From CAYTLW01 sp964438735 (lineage in GTDB: Bacteria; Myxococcota_A; UBA9042), in contig CAYTLW010000057.1 of the NCBI GenBank assembly GCA_964438735.1, forward strand, positions 1-45,726: DNA of 45,726 bases, read 5' to 3'. A model generated the notes under the pieces. It did no database searches, was not told the DNA's origin, and saw only the letters and a list, made by a program, of their open reading frames with translations. The stretch's first letter is position 1. Every line of letters begins with the position of its first letter. Of the stretch, positions 7,559-16,482 are shown piece after piece. Position numbers and translations under genes: made by a program.

Positions 7559-8592
7559 TGGAAGGACTGTATCGCCGAGCCATGTCTGCCGTGCTCGACG
7601 GCGTGGACCTGAGCCGGGAGGAGGCCGGGGGGCTGATGCAGGCCCTGATGACCGGCGAGTTGGGCGAGGTGCGCGCCGCGGCGTTGTTGACCGCGTTGGC
7701 GGCCAAAGGCGAAGCGGCGAGCGAGATCGCAGGCATGGCCGAGGTCATGCGACAGCACGCCACGCCGCTGCCCGGCGCCGATGATGGAGTGGATACCTGC
7801 GGCACCGGTGGAAGCGGCCTGGACACGGCGAATACCTCGACCATGTCCGCCTTCGTGCTCGCTGCGGCCGGCGCGCGGGTGGTCAAACATGGCAATCGCT
7901 CGGCGTCGGGACGCTGCGGCAGCATGGACGTGCTGGAACGCCTCGGTGGGCGCATTGACCTGAACCCCGAAGCGGCCGGTCGTGTATTGCAGAAGGTGGG
8001 GGTCACGGCGCTATTCGCGCCGATCTACCACCCCGCCATGCGCCACGTGGTGCCGGTCCGTCGGACCCTGGGATTCCGCACCGTCTTCAACTTCCTGGGC
8101 CCGCTATGCAATCCCGCCGCCGTGCGCAGGCAGGTGGTCGGCGTCTGCGAGCCAGAGCGGGCCGCCACCATGGCTCAGGCGCTGGCCGCCCTGGGCACCG
8201 AGCGGGCGCTGGTGGTGCACGGCATGGATGGCCTGGACGAGCTGAGCCTGTGCGCCCCCAGCCGAATCTGGGTCGTGCGCAACGGCGCGGTGACCGAGCA
8301 GCGATTCGAACCGGCCGAGTTGGGCTTGGAATCCGTGCCTTTCGCCGATATCGCCGGTGGCGAGGCCGAACGCAACGCGGCCCTGTTCGAGGCCGTGCTC
8401 AGCGGACAGGAGCGCGGTCCCCACGCGCGTCACCTGCAATTGAACGCTGGCGCTGCGCTGCTGGTCGCCGGCCTCGTCGACGATCTGGCCGCCGGTTATG
8501 GCCTCGCCGCCCAGCTGCTCGCCGATGGCGCTCCCTGGCGGCGCTTCCAGGCCTGGAAAGAGGCCACCTGGCAGGCGGAGGCGGCCGAGTGA
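7558..8592 (+). CDS. trpD: Anthranilate phosphoribosyltransferase
   Basis: A 344-residue enzyme transferring phosphoribose from PRPP to anthranilate. The PRPP-binding glycine-rich loop DTCGTGGSGLDTANTST (residues 79-95) and VVKHGNRSASGRCGSMDVLE are diagnostic, as are HPAMRHVVPVRRTLGFRT and FNFLGPLCNP. Length matches stand-alone TrpD, not the TrpGD fusion of enterobacteria. ATG at 7558 shares one base with the trpG stop, and the trpD stop overlaps the trpC GTG by four bases. Confidence 0.97.
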   Translation: MEGLYRRAMSAVLDGVDLSREEAGGLMQALMTGELGEVRAAALLTALAAKGEAASEIAGMAEVMRQHATPLPGADDGVDTCGTGGSGLDTANTSTMSAFVLAAAGARVVKHGNRSASGRCGSMDVLERLGGRIDLNPEAAGRVLQKVGVTALFAPIYHPAMRHVVPVRRTLGFRTVFNFLGPLCNPAAVRRQVVGVCEPERAATMAQALAALGTERALVVHGMDGLDELSLCAPSRIWVVRNGAVTEQRFEPAELGLESVPFADIAGGEAERNAALFEAVLSGQERGPHARHLQLNAGAALLVAGLVDDLAAGYGLAAQLLADGAPWRRFQAWKEATWQAEAAE

Positions 8593-9419
8593 ACGCGCCC
8601 CTGCCCCTGCGCCCGCTGGAGGGTGTCCTGGCCCGGATCGTCGCCCGCAAGCGCGCCGACCTGCCGGCACTCATGGCGGGCCCCGAGCCGCCGAGCACGG
8701 ACGCCCAATCGCCGCCGACGCGCGACTTTGTGGCCGCGTTGCGGGCCCCCGGCATGGCCTTGATCGCCGAGGTCAAGCCGCGCTCGCCGTCCCGTGGCGA
8801 CCTGCTGGGCGATCGCGATCCCATGACCCTGGCGCGGGCTTATGCGCCGAGCGCCGCGGCCATCTCTGTCCTCTGCGATGCCCCCTTCTTCGGCGGCAGC
8901 CTGGCCCTGCTGGCCCGGGTCCGCGCCGCTGTGCCGCAACCGGTGCTCTGCAAGGACTTCATCATCGACCCGCGCCAGCTGCACCGGGCGCGAGCCGCAG
9001 GCGCCGACGCGGTCCTGCTGATGGCCTCGCTGCTGCCGCCGGCCAGCCTGGTCACCTTGCTCGACCTGGCCACCGAGCTGGGGCTGGCGGCCCTGGTGGA
9101 GGTGCACGACGCGGCCGAGTTGGCCGACGTCCTGGCCACGGACGCTACCGTGATCGGCATCAACAGCCGCGACCTGCGCACTCTGCAGATCGACCTTGGT
9201 CGCATGGCGCAGCTTGCTGCACAGGTCCCGGAGGGCCGCGTGGTGATCGGCGAGAGCGGCGTGCAGACCGCCGCTGATGTCGCGGCGCTGTCGGGGCGCG
9301 TGCATGGACTGCTGATCGGCTCGGCCCTGGCCGCCGACCCGGAACCCGCTTCACGACTGGCCACCCTGGGCTGGCCGGCCGGGTGCGGCGGGCGCTGGCA
9401 GGGGGCGTTATGCGGGTGA
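8589..9419 (+). CDS. trpC: Indole-3-glycerol phosphate synthase
   Basis: A 276-residue TIM-barrel enzyme forming indole-3-glycerol phosphate from CdRP. Motifs: LEGVLARIVARKRADL at the N-terminus, LIAEVKPRSPSRGDL (catalytic Lys and substrate loop), VLCKDFIIDPRQL (second catalytic Lys), GINSRDLRTLQIDL and VIGESGVQTAADV. Start is GTG at 8589 in a GTGA overlap with trpD; the open frame upstream shadows trpD. The C-terminal tail of about 20 residues after the last barrel element is Gly/Arg-rich and contains the trpF ribosome-binding site, so its sequence is probably constrained by that overlap. TrpC and TrpF are separate proteins here. Confidence 0.96.
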   Translation: MNAPLPLRPLEGVLARIVARKRADLPALMAGPEPPSTDAQSPPTRDFVAALRAPGMALIAEVKPRSPSRGDLLGDRDPMTLARAYAPSAAAISVLCDAPFFGGSLALLARVRAAVPQPVLCKDFIIDPRQLHRARAAGADAVLLMASLLPPASLVTLLDLATELGLAALVEVHDAAELADVLATDATVIGINSRDLRTLQIDLGRMAQLAAQVPEGRVVIGESGVQTAADVAALSGRVHGLLIGSALAADPEPASRLATLGWPAGCGGRWQGALCG

Positions 9420-10047
9420 AGATCTGCGGCCTGCGGGATCAGGACGGAGCGCGTGCCTGCGTCGCTGCCGGGGTGGACCTGGTGGGCCTGAACTTCGTGC
9501 CCTCCAGCAGGCGCTGTATTACGGAGACCCTGGCTGCCGAGCTGTTGCCCGTCCTGGGCGGCGTCGAGGCCGTTGGCGTCTTCGCCGATCAGCCGGTGGG
9601 CGAGGTCCTTGAGCTGAGTCGACGTCTGGGTTTGCGCACGGTGCAATTGCACGGCGGCGAGTCACCGGCGGATTGCGCCGCAGTGGCCGAGCATCTTGAC
9701 GTGGTGAAGGCCGTCGATCTCAGGCAGGTCGAGCAGCCGGGCCTGCTGGACGCCCTGGCGCCCCATGTCAGCGCCCTGCTGGTGGATGGGCGCCGGCCCG
9801 GCAGTGGCCAGGCCTGGGATTGGGTCGCTTTGCGTCGCCATTGTCGGCCCGCCGGTCGGCTCGCCGGAGTGCCCCTGTGGCTGGCCGGCGGTCTGGACGA
9901 GGGCAACGTGGGTGAGGCCATCGCGGCGCTCCAGCCGGCGGTGGTCGACACCGCCTCCGGTGTCGAGGAGCGGGGCACCTGGTCGACGGCTCGGGTCGTC
10001 GCGTTCTGTCGGCAGGCCCGCGCGGCCGCCGACGCGCTGGAGGCGCC

Positions 10048-10051
<4 letters not shown>
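9410..10051 (+). CDS. trpF: Phosphoribosylanthranilate isomerase
   Basis: A 213-residue TIM-barrel isomerase converting PRA to CdRP. Family signatures are MRVKICGLRD (catalytic Cys6), GLNFVPSSRR, VGVFADQPV, VQLHGGES and LLVDGRRPGSGQAWDW (general-acid Asp), with GGLDEGNV and VDTASGVEE near the end. I prefer ATG at 9410, which places the conserved VKICGL at the N-terminus and has AGGGGG upstream, over the GTG at 9383. The gene overlaps trpC by 10 bases and trpB by four. Confidence 0.96.
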
Positions 10052-11228
<1,177 letters not shown>

Positions 11229-11232
<4 letters not shown>

Positions 11233-12035
11233 GTCGGATCCGCGCCGTCGTCGAGCGCCTTGTGGCCCGTGACGAGATCGCCTTCGTGCCCTTCGTGGTC
11301 CTGGGCGACCCGGACCTGGCCACCTCCCTGGCGCTCATCGAGGCCCTGGTGGAGGCCGGCGCCGATGCGCTCGAGCTGGGACTGCCATTTTCCGACCCGC
11401 CGGCGGACGGTCCGGTGGTCCAGGCGGCTGACCTGCGGGCCCTGGCAGCGGGCACCACGCCACCAGCGGCGATGGAGCTGCTCGACGAGGTGCGGGCGCG
11501 CTGGGACATCCCCGTCTCGTTGCTCATCTACTACAACCTGGCCCTGCAATACGGGCTGGATGCCTTCTATAAGCGCGCCGCAAAGGCGGGGGTAGACGCG
11601 ATCCTGATCGCCGATGTGCCACTGGAAGAGGCGGCGCCGGCGCTGGCCGCGGCACGAACCCATGGCGTCGCGCCCGTGTTCATCGCCAGCGAATTGAGCA
11701 CCACCGAGAGACTGACTCGGCTCGCTGAAGTGGCCCAGGGCTACGTCTACACCGTCGCCAGGGTCGGCATCACGGGCGAGCAACGCCGGGTGGGGGGCGC
11801 CCTGGCCGCAACGCTGAAGCGACTGCGCCAGGCGACCGATCTGCCCGCCCTGGTGGGTTTCGGCATCGCGGCGCCGGAGCACGTGCGCGCGGTGCGTGCC
11901 GCGGGCGCCGACGGCGTCATTTGCGGCAGCGCCATCGTCCGGCGCATCGCCGACAACCTGGGCGATCGGGGCCGGATGATCGAAGAAGTACGCGTCTTTG
12001 CCGAGACCATGAAGGCGGCCACCCGACCGTCATGA
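11229..12035 (+). CDS. trpA: Tryptophan synthase alpha chain
   Basis: A 268-residue TIM barrel cleaving indole-3-glycerol phosphate to indole, which is channelled to TrpB. Catalytic residues are in place: Glu49 in LELGLPFSDPPADGP and Asp60 at its end. VPLEEAAP and YTVARVGITGEQ correspond to the usual loop 6 and phosphate-binding regions. The start at 11229 overlaps trpB by four bases. It ends the overlapped part of the operon; aroF follows after 40 bases on the same strand. Confidence 0.97.
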
Positions 12036-12075
12036 GAGAGTTCGGCGCCCCTGGAGGGCGTCCTGGAGGCGGGAG

Positions 12076-13101
12076 ATGTTGATCGTCATGCGGGCCGACG
12101 CGGCCCAGAGCCAGGTAGCTGCCGTCTGCGGTGTCATCGAGGCCATGGGCTTCGAGGCCCGACCCATGCCCGGCGACCAGCGCACAGCCATCGGCCTGGT
12201 GGGCAACGACCGCAGCGTCGACGACTCGCGGATCCGCGGCATGCCGGGGGTGCACGACGTGATCCACGTCTCAGCGCCCTACAAGCAGGTCAGTCGCGAG
12301 TGGCGCGCCGAACCGACCATCATCGAGCTGGCCAACGGCGCCTGCATCGGTAGCCGTGGCGTGGCCATCATGGGCGGGCCCTGTGCGGTGGAGTCCGAGG
12401 AACAGTTGATGGCCGCTGCCAGGACCGTCGCCGAGGCCGGCGGCGTGGTGCTGCGCGGCGGCGCCTTCAAGCCGCGCAGTTCACCCTACTCGTTTCAGGG
12501 CCTGGGCGAGGAGGGCCTGCAGATCCTCGCCAAGGCGCGTGAGCGTTTCGGACTGGCCGTGATCACCGAGGCCATCGACAGTGACAGCGCCGACCTGGTC
12601 GCCCGCTACGCCGACATCATCCAGGTGGGTGCGCGCAACATGCAGAACTTCACTCTGCTCAAACACGTGGGGCGGACGGGCAAGCCGGTGATGCTCAAGC
12701 GCGGCATGTCAGCCACCATCAAGGAGTGGCTGCTGGCCGCGGAGTACATCGTCAGCGAGGGCAACTCTCAGGTCATCCTCTGCGAGCGCGGCATTCGTTC
12801 CTTCGATGACAGCACCCGCAATGTCATGGATGTGGCGGCGATCGCCATCGCGCGCACCCTGACCCACCTGCCCATCATCGCCGATCCTTCCCACGCCACG
12901 GGACGGCGTGACCTGATCACGCCGGTGGGCCTGGCAGCCATCGCCGCCGGTGCCGACGGGCTGATCGTCGAGACCCACCCCAACCCCAACGAAGCCCTGT
13001 CGGACGGCCCGCAATCCCTGCCGCCGGAGCAATTCCACCACATGGTGCGCGCTGCCGGCGCCGTCGCGGCGACGCTGGATCGGCCGTTGCTGGCGTTGTA
13101 G
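12076..13101 (+). CDS. aroF: DAHP synthase, type I-beta with N-terminal ferredoxin-like domain
   Basis: A 341-residue enzyme condensing PEP and erythrose-4-phosphate, the first shikimate step. Residues 1-75 form a small ferredoxin-like regulatory domain starting MLIVMRADAAQSQV. The catalytic barrel has GGPCAVESEEQ (metal Cys), LRGGAFKPRSSPYSFQGLG, ITEAID, QVGARNMQN, KPVMLKRGMSATIKEW and ADPSHATGRRDLITP. This is the AroF/AroG(Q) subtype found in Thermotoga and Bacillus, whose extra domain mediates feedback control. The ribosome-binding site is the GGCGGGAG run before ATG at 12076. Being last in the trp operon, it would rise and fall with tryptophan synthesis; a second isozyme elsewhere might serve Phe and Tyr. 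Confidence 0.95.
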   Translation: MLIVMRADAAQSQVAAVCGVIEAMGFEARPMPGDQRTAIGLVGNDRSVDDSRIRGMPGVHDVIHVSAPYKQVSREWRAEPTIIELANGACIGSRGVAIMGGPCAVESEEQLMAAARTVAEAGGVVLRGGAFKPRSSPYSFQGLGEEGLQILAKARERFGLAVITEAIDSDSADLVARYADIIQVGARNMQNFTLLKHVGRTGKPVMLKRGMSATIKEWLLAAEYIVSEGNSQVILCERGIRSFDDSTRNVMDVAAIAIARTLTHLPIIADPSHATGRRDLITPVGLAAIAAGADGLIVETHPNPNEALSDGPQSLPPEQFHHMVRAAGAVAATLDRPLLAL

Positions 13102-13107
13102 GTTGAC

Positions 13108-13128
13108 CCTCGGGCAAGTCAGCCGAGG
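13108..13128 (+). other. Hairpin overlapping the protease ribosome-binding site
   Basis: CCTCGG (13108-13113) and CCGAGG (13123-13128) form a perfect six-base stem with a nine-base loop, immediately after the aroF stop. The right arm is the GAGG that serves as ribosome-binding site for the protease. It has no T-tract, so it is a poor intrinsic terminator; it could instead lower translation of the downstream gene when read through from the operon. Confidence 0.3.
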
Positions 13129-13133
13129 TGGTC

Positions 13134-14114
13134 GTGCGAAGAGGGCCGGAGAGCGACGACGGTTCCCGCCATGCCCGTTGCGCGCTTGTGGTCGCTTTTG
13201 TGGCCACGGCGCTGATCGCCCTGCCCGCCCGCGCCTGGCAGCAGTACAGCACCTCGCAGGGCGAGCCCATGCGCTGGTCGAAGCGGGCGCTGGCGCAGGG
13301 CATTCCCTACAGCATCGACGAGCGCGGCCTGCCAGAGGGCCAGCCGCTCTTGCCGCAATTCGAAGCAGCGGTGCAGGCGGCCTTCAACGCTTGGCAGCAA
13401 GTGTCCTGCGAGCCCTGCGACCTGGGCGAGGTGGCGACCTTGTGCCAGGACCAACTGTGCGGACCGCGGCCGTTGGGCGTGACTTTCAACTACCTGGGAC
13501 TCCGGCCGCCCCAGGGGCTCGGCCTGAATTGCCTGCTGTGGGGCGACGGTGGACGCTGCACGGACGCCGAGCCCAACGGCAACCAGGTGCTGGTGGTCGA
13601 CGAGCCCGACCGCTGGCCTTTCAGCCACATGGTGGTGGCGATGACCTTGATCTCAGCGTTGCCGAAAGATGGCCTGATAGCCGATGCTGACATCGCGTTG
13701 AACGCGGGCATGTTCCCTTTCTGCGATCAGGACTGCAAAGCGCTCCAGCCCGGCATTCGGCCGGTCCTGTTGCACGAGGTCGGCCACTTCCTGGGTCTGG
13801 ACCACAGCCTCGACAAGGGTGCGGTCATGTATGGCCAGGCGGATGTGCTCGGCGGTGCGGCCCTGACGCTGACGATGGACGACGTGCTCGGCACCTGCAG
13901 CGTGTACGACCACCAGCCGGATGCGTCTGCCTGCGAGCCAACCGCCGAAGGGGAAGTGCCCTCCGAGGGGGGCTGCTGCTCGGCCACCGGAGCGGGAACA
14001 CCGGGCCAGCGCAACACCGCTTTGGCCAGTCTGCTCGTGGCATTGTTGTGGTTGGCGATCGGTCGGCGCTATGAGATGGGCCGCTCGGGCCAGGACGACG
14101 CCAGCGCTGCCTGA
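13134..14114 (+). CDS. Secreted matrixin-like zinc metalloprotease with MYXO-CTERM-like tail
   Basis: A 326-residue exported protein. The signal peptide runs to PARA-WQQ. The zinc site is HEVGHFLGLDHS (HExxHxxGxxH) followed by an MY Met-turn candidate (GAVMYGQ), the metzincin/matrixin signature. Eight or more Cys occur before the catalytic site, consistent with an extracytoplasmic protein. The C-terminus has GGCCSATGAG, a hydrophobic stretch (LASLLVALLWLAIG) and an RR pair, resembling the MYXO-CTERM surface-sorting signal, but with 13 or so extra residues after the arginines. Start GTG 13134 has GAGG at good spacing; GTG 13128 is the alternative. It has no evident link to aromatic metabolism although it sits 32 bases after aroF. 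Its 3' end overlaps the convergent aroC by 46 bases. Confidence 0.83.
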   Translation: MRRGPESDDGSRHARCALVVAFVATALIALPARAWQQYSTSQGEPMRWSKRALAQGIPYSIDERGLPEGQPLLPQFEAAVQAAFNAWQQVSCEPCDLGEVATLCQDQLCGPRPLGVTFNYLGLRPPQGLGLNCLLWGDGGRCTDAEPNGNQVLVVDEPDRWPFSHMVVAMTLISALPKDGLIADADIALNAGMFPFCDQDCKALQPGIRPVLLHEVGHFLGLDHSLDKGAVMYGQADVLGGAALTLTMDDVLGTCSVYDHQPDASACEPTAEGEVPSEGGCCSATGAGTPGQRNTALASLLVALLWLAIGRRYEMGRSGQDDASAA

Positions 14115-15187
14115 CTGGCGTGGCGTAGCAACAGGTCGGCCAGCCCCAGCGCCACCACGGCCTCGACCACCGGTACCGCCCGAATGGCGATGATCGGATC
14201 GTGTCGACCGGTCAACTCCAGGGTCGCCGGTTCACCGCTGCGCAGGTCGACGCTCTGCTGCGGCACGAAGATGCTGCTGGTCGGCTTGATGGCCACATGG
14301 CCCCAGATGGGCGCGCCTGTGGCCAGGCCGCCTAGGATGCCGCCGGCCCGGTTGGTGGCCGGGCGCAAACTGCCGTCGTCACCGGGCAACCAAGGATCGT
14401 TGTGCTCGCTGCCGCGCATGGCGACGGCGTCGAATCCGGCGCCGAACGAAACCCCCTTGACCGCGGGGATGGCGAAGAGGCCGTGGGCCAGCACCGATTC
14501 GATGGAGTCGGCAAAGGGTTCACCCACGCCCACCGGCATGCCCTCGGCGCGGAACTCGATCACGCCGCCGATGGAGTCACGGCCCTTGCGCACCGTGAGG
14601 ATGTCGCGGGTGAACGGCTCGACCAGGTCGGTGTGGGCGGTCTTCAACTCGCCGTCTCCCACGGCCTGCATGGCGGCCACGTCCACCGCGTTGGCGGGCC
14701 CGGAGCGATCGCCCACCGCTTGCAGATGGGCACCGACCCGCACCTCGACGGCGTCGAGCAGGGTCTGGGCCAGGGCGCCGGCGGCCACCAACGGAGCGGT
14801 CAGGCGACCGCTGAAGTGTCCGCCACCGCGGCCGTCGCCGTGGCCACGTGAACGCACGAACCCCGTCCAGTCCGCGTGCCCCGGTCGGGGCACCGCACGC
14901 ACCCGATCGTAGTGCCGGCTGCGGGCGTCCTTGTTGCGGATCCACAGCGTCAAGGGCGCGCCTGTCGCTCGACCGTCGAGAGTGCCGCTCAGCAGCTCCA
15001 GGCGGTCGGGCTCAGCGCGCGGGCTGGCCAGCTTTCCCTGGCCAGGACGCCGACGATCCAGCGCGGCCTGAATCCGCACGTCGTCGATGGGCATGCCGGG
15101 GGGCAGGCCATCGATCGTCGCGCCGACGCCGGCGCCATGACTCTCCCCGAAGAGGTGAACGCGCAGCAAGGTGCCGAGGGTGTTCAT
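14069..15187 (-). CDS. aroC: Chorismate synthase
   Basis: A 372-residue FMN-dependent enzyme producing chorismate from EPSP, the last shikimate step. Signatures: LRVHLFGESHGAGVG, RRRPGQGKLASPRAEPD, RPGHADWTG, RSRGHGDGRGGGHFSGR, KGVSFGAGFDAV and NRAGGILGGLATG. ATG at 15187 overlaps the aroA stop by four bases. The last 15 or so residues lie antisense to the end of the protease gene, an unusual coding overlap at a convergent boundary with no room for a terminator between the two. Confidence 0.97.
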   Translation of the reverse strand: MNTLGTLLRVHLFGESHGAGVGATIDGLPPGMPIDDVRIQAALDRRRPGQGKLASPRAEPDRLELLSGTLDGRATGAPLTLWIRNKDARSRHYDRVRAVPRPGHADWTGFVRSRGHGDGRGGGHFSGRLTAPLVAAGALAQTLLDAVEVRVGAHLQAVGDRSGPANAVDVAAMQAVGDGELKTAHTDLVEPFTRDILTVRKGRDSIGGVIEFRAEGMPVGVGEPFADSIESVLAHGLFAIPAVKGVSFGAGFDAVAMRGSEHNDPWLPGDDGSLRPATNRAGGILGGLATGAPIWGHVAIKPTSSIFVPQQSVDLRSGEPATLELTGRHDPIIAIRAVPVVEAVVALGLADLLLRHASQAALASSWPERPIS

Positions 15188-16482
15188 GGGCGATCGCCTC
15201 CGGCGACCTGTTTCAGCCGCGCCAGGTGGGCATGGAAGTCCGGGTAGGAGACCTCGACGCAGTCGGGATCGTCGACGGTCATGGCGCCTTCGCACGCCAG
15301 GCCAAGAATGGCGAATGACATGGCGATGCGATGATCGGCGAGCGAGGTCACCGTCGCGCCCGCAGGCCGCCCGCCGTGCACCACCAGCCCGTCGTCCAGC
15401 TCGTCGGTTCGGATGCCGCAGGCGCGCAGGCCGCTGGCCATGGCGGCGATGCGATCGCTCTCCTTGTGGCGCAGCCCGGGGCTGCCGTGCAGTCGTGTGG
15501 TGCCGGGCGCACAGGCCGCCAAGGCGCACAATGGCGGGAAGAGATCGGGCGTCGGGCCGACGTCGATGGCCTCGACCGGGCGCAAGCGTGCGCCGCCGGC
15601 CACCTCGACCGCGCTATCGGTGATGTTCAGCCTGGCGCCGAATCGCCCCAGCAGCGTCACGATCGCCCGGTCGCCCTGGCGGGAATCGGCACGCAGCCCC
15701 ACCAGGCGTAGCGGCACGCCGGCCAGGATCGCCCCGATGAGGGGGAATGCAGCGCCAGACCAGTCACCTTCGACGTCGTAAACCCCACCTGCGGGCGGCC
15801 GCGGTTGTGCACCCCCGACCACGTCGAAGAGCAGGCCGCCATCGGCTGTGTCGGCCGCGTCCAGGGACAGCCCGAACGCCTCGGCGACGGCGACGGTCAA
15901 CTCCAGGTAGGGCTTGGAGGCGACGGGCGGTGGCAAGCGCAACCGGGCGCGGCCCGGTGTCATCACCATGGCGAGCAGCAGCGACGTGGCGTATTGACTG
16001 CTGGTACCGCCCGGCAAGGCGATCTCCGGTCCCTTCAAGGGCGCGGGCAAGACGCCGTGAACGATGATCGGGGCGCGCCCCTGGGTCGATGTGACGGCCA
16101 CGCCCAAGCTCTGAAGCGCGTCCAGCAAGGGGCCGTTCGGGCGCCCCCTCAAGGAGGCGTCACCGGTCAACTCGACCGCAAAAGGCAAGCGCGCGGCCTG
16201 GCCGATCAGGAGGCGCAGGGTAGTGCCGGAGTTGCCGCAGTCCAGGGCCCTCTGCGGTGGCGCCAGCGTCGTCGGCTCGAAGTCGATGTCGCCGTCGAGT
16301 CGAATCGTGAAACGCGCGCCCAATTCGGTCAGCGCAGCGAGCGTGGAGCGGCAGTCCGCCCCGGCCAGCGGCCGCCGAACCCGACAGGGGCTGGAGGCGA
16401 GCGCCGCGAGCAGGCATGCCCGGTGGGTCACCGACTTGCTCGGCGGTGCCATCAACTCCATCGGGCCGACGATGGCGCTCAC
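15184..16482 (-). CDS. aroA: 3-phosphoshikimate 1-carboxyvinyltransferase (EPSP synthase)
   Basis: A 432-residue enzyme adding enolpyruvyl from PEP to shikimate-3-phosphate. Motifs: MAPPSKSVTHRACLLAALA, LDCGNSGTTLRLLIG, LPGGTSSQYATSLLLA, VEGDWSGAAFPLIGA, GPTPDLFPPLCALAA (catalytic Asp), LRHKESDRIAAMA and LADHRIAMSFAILGLA. The likely start is GTG at 16482, which makes a four-base GTGA overlap with aroDE; ATG codons at 16461 and 16452 are alternatives. It is the middle gene of aroDE-aroA-aroC. Its substrate must come from a shikimate kinase encoded outside the window. Confidence 0.96.
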   Translation of the reverse strand: MSAIVGPMELMAPPSKSVTHRACLLAALASSPCRVRRPLAGADCRSTLAALTELGARFTIRLDGDIDFEPTTLAPPQRALDCGNSGTTLRLLIGQAARLPFAVELTGDASLRGRPNGPLLDALQSLGVAVTSTQGRAPIIVHGVLPAPLKGPEIALPGGTSSQYATSLLLAMVMTPGRARLRLPPPVASKPYLELTVAVAEAFGLSLDAADTADGGLLFDVVGGAQPRPPAGGVYDVEGDWSGAAFPLIGAILAGVPLRLVGLRADSRQGDRAIVTLLGRFGARLNITDSAVEVAGGARLRPVEAIDVGPTPDLFPPLCALAACAPGTTRLHGSPGLRHKESDRIAAMASGLRACGIRTDELDDGLVVHGGRPAGATVTSLADHRIAMSFAILGLACEGAMTVDDPDCVEVSYPDFHAHLARLKQVAGGDRP

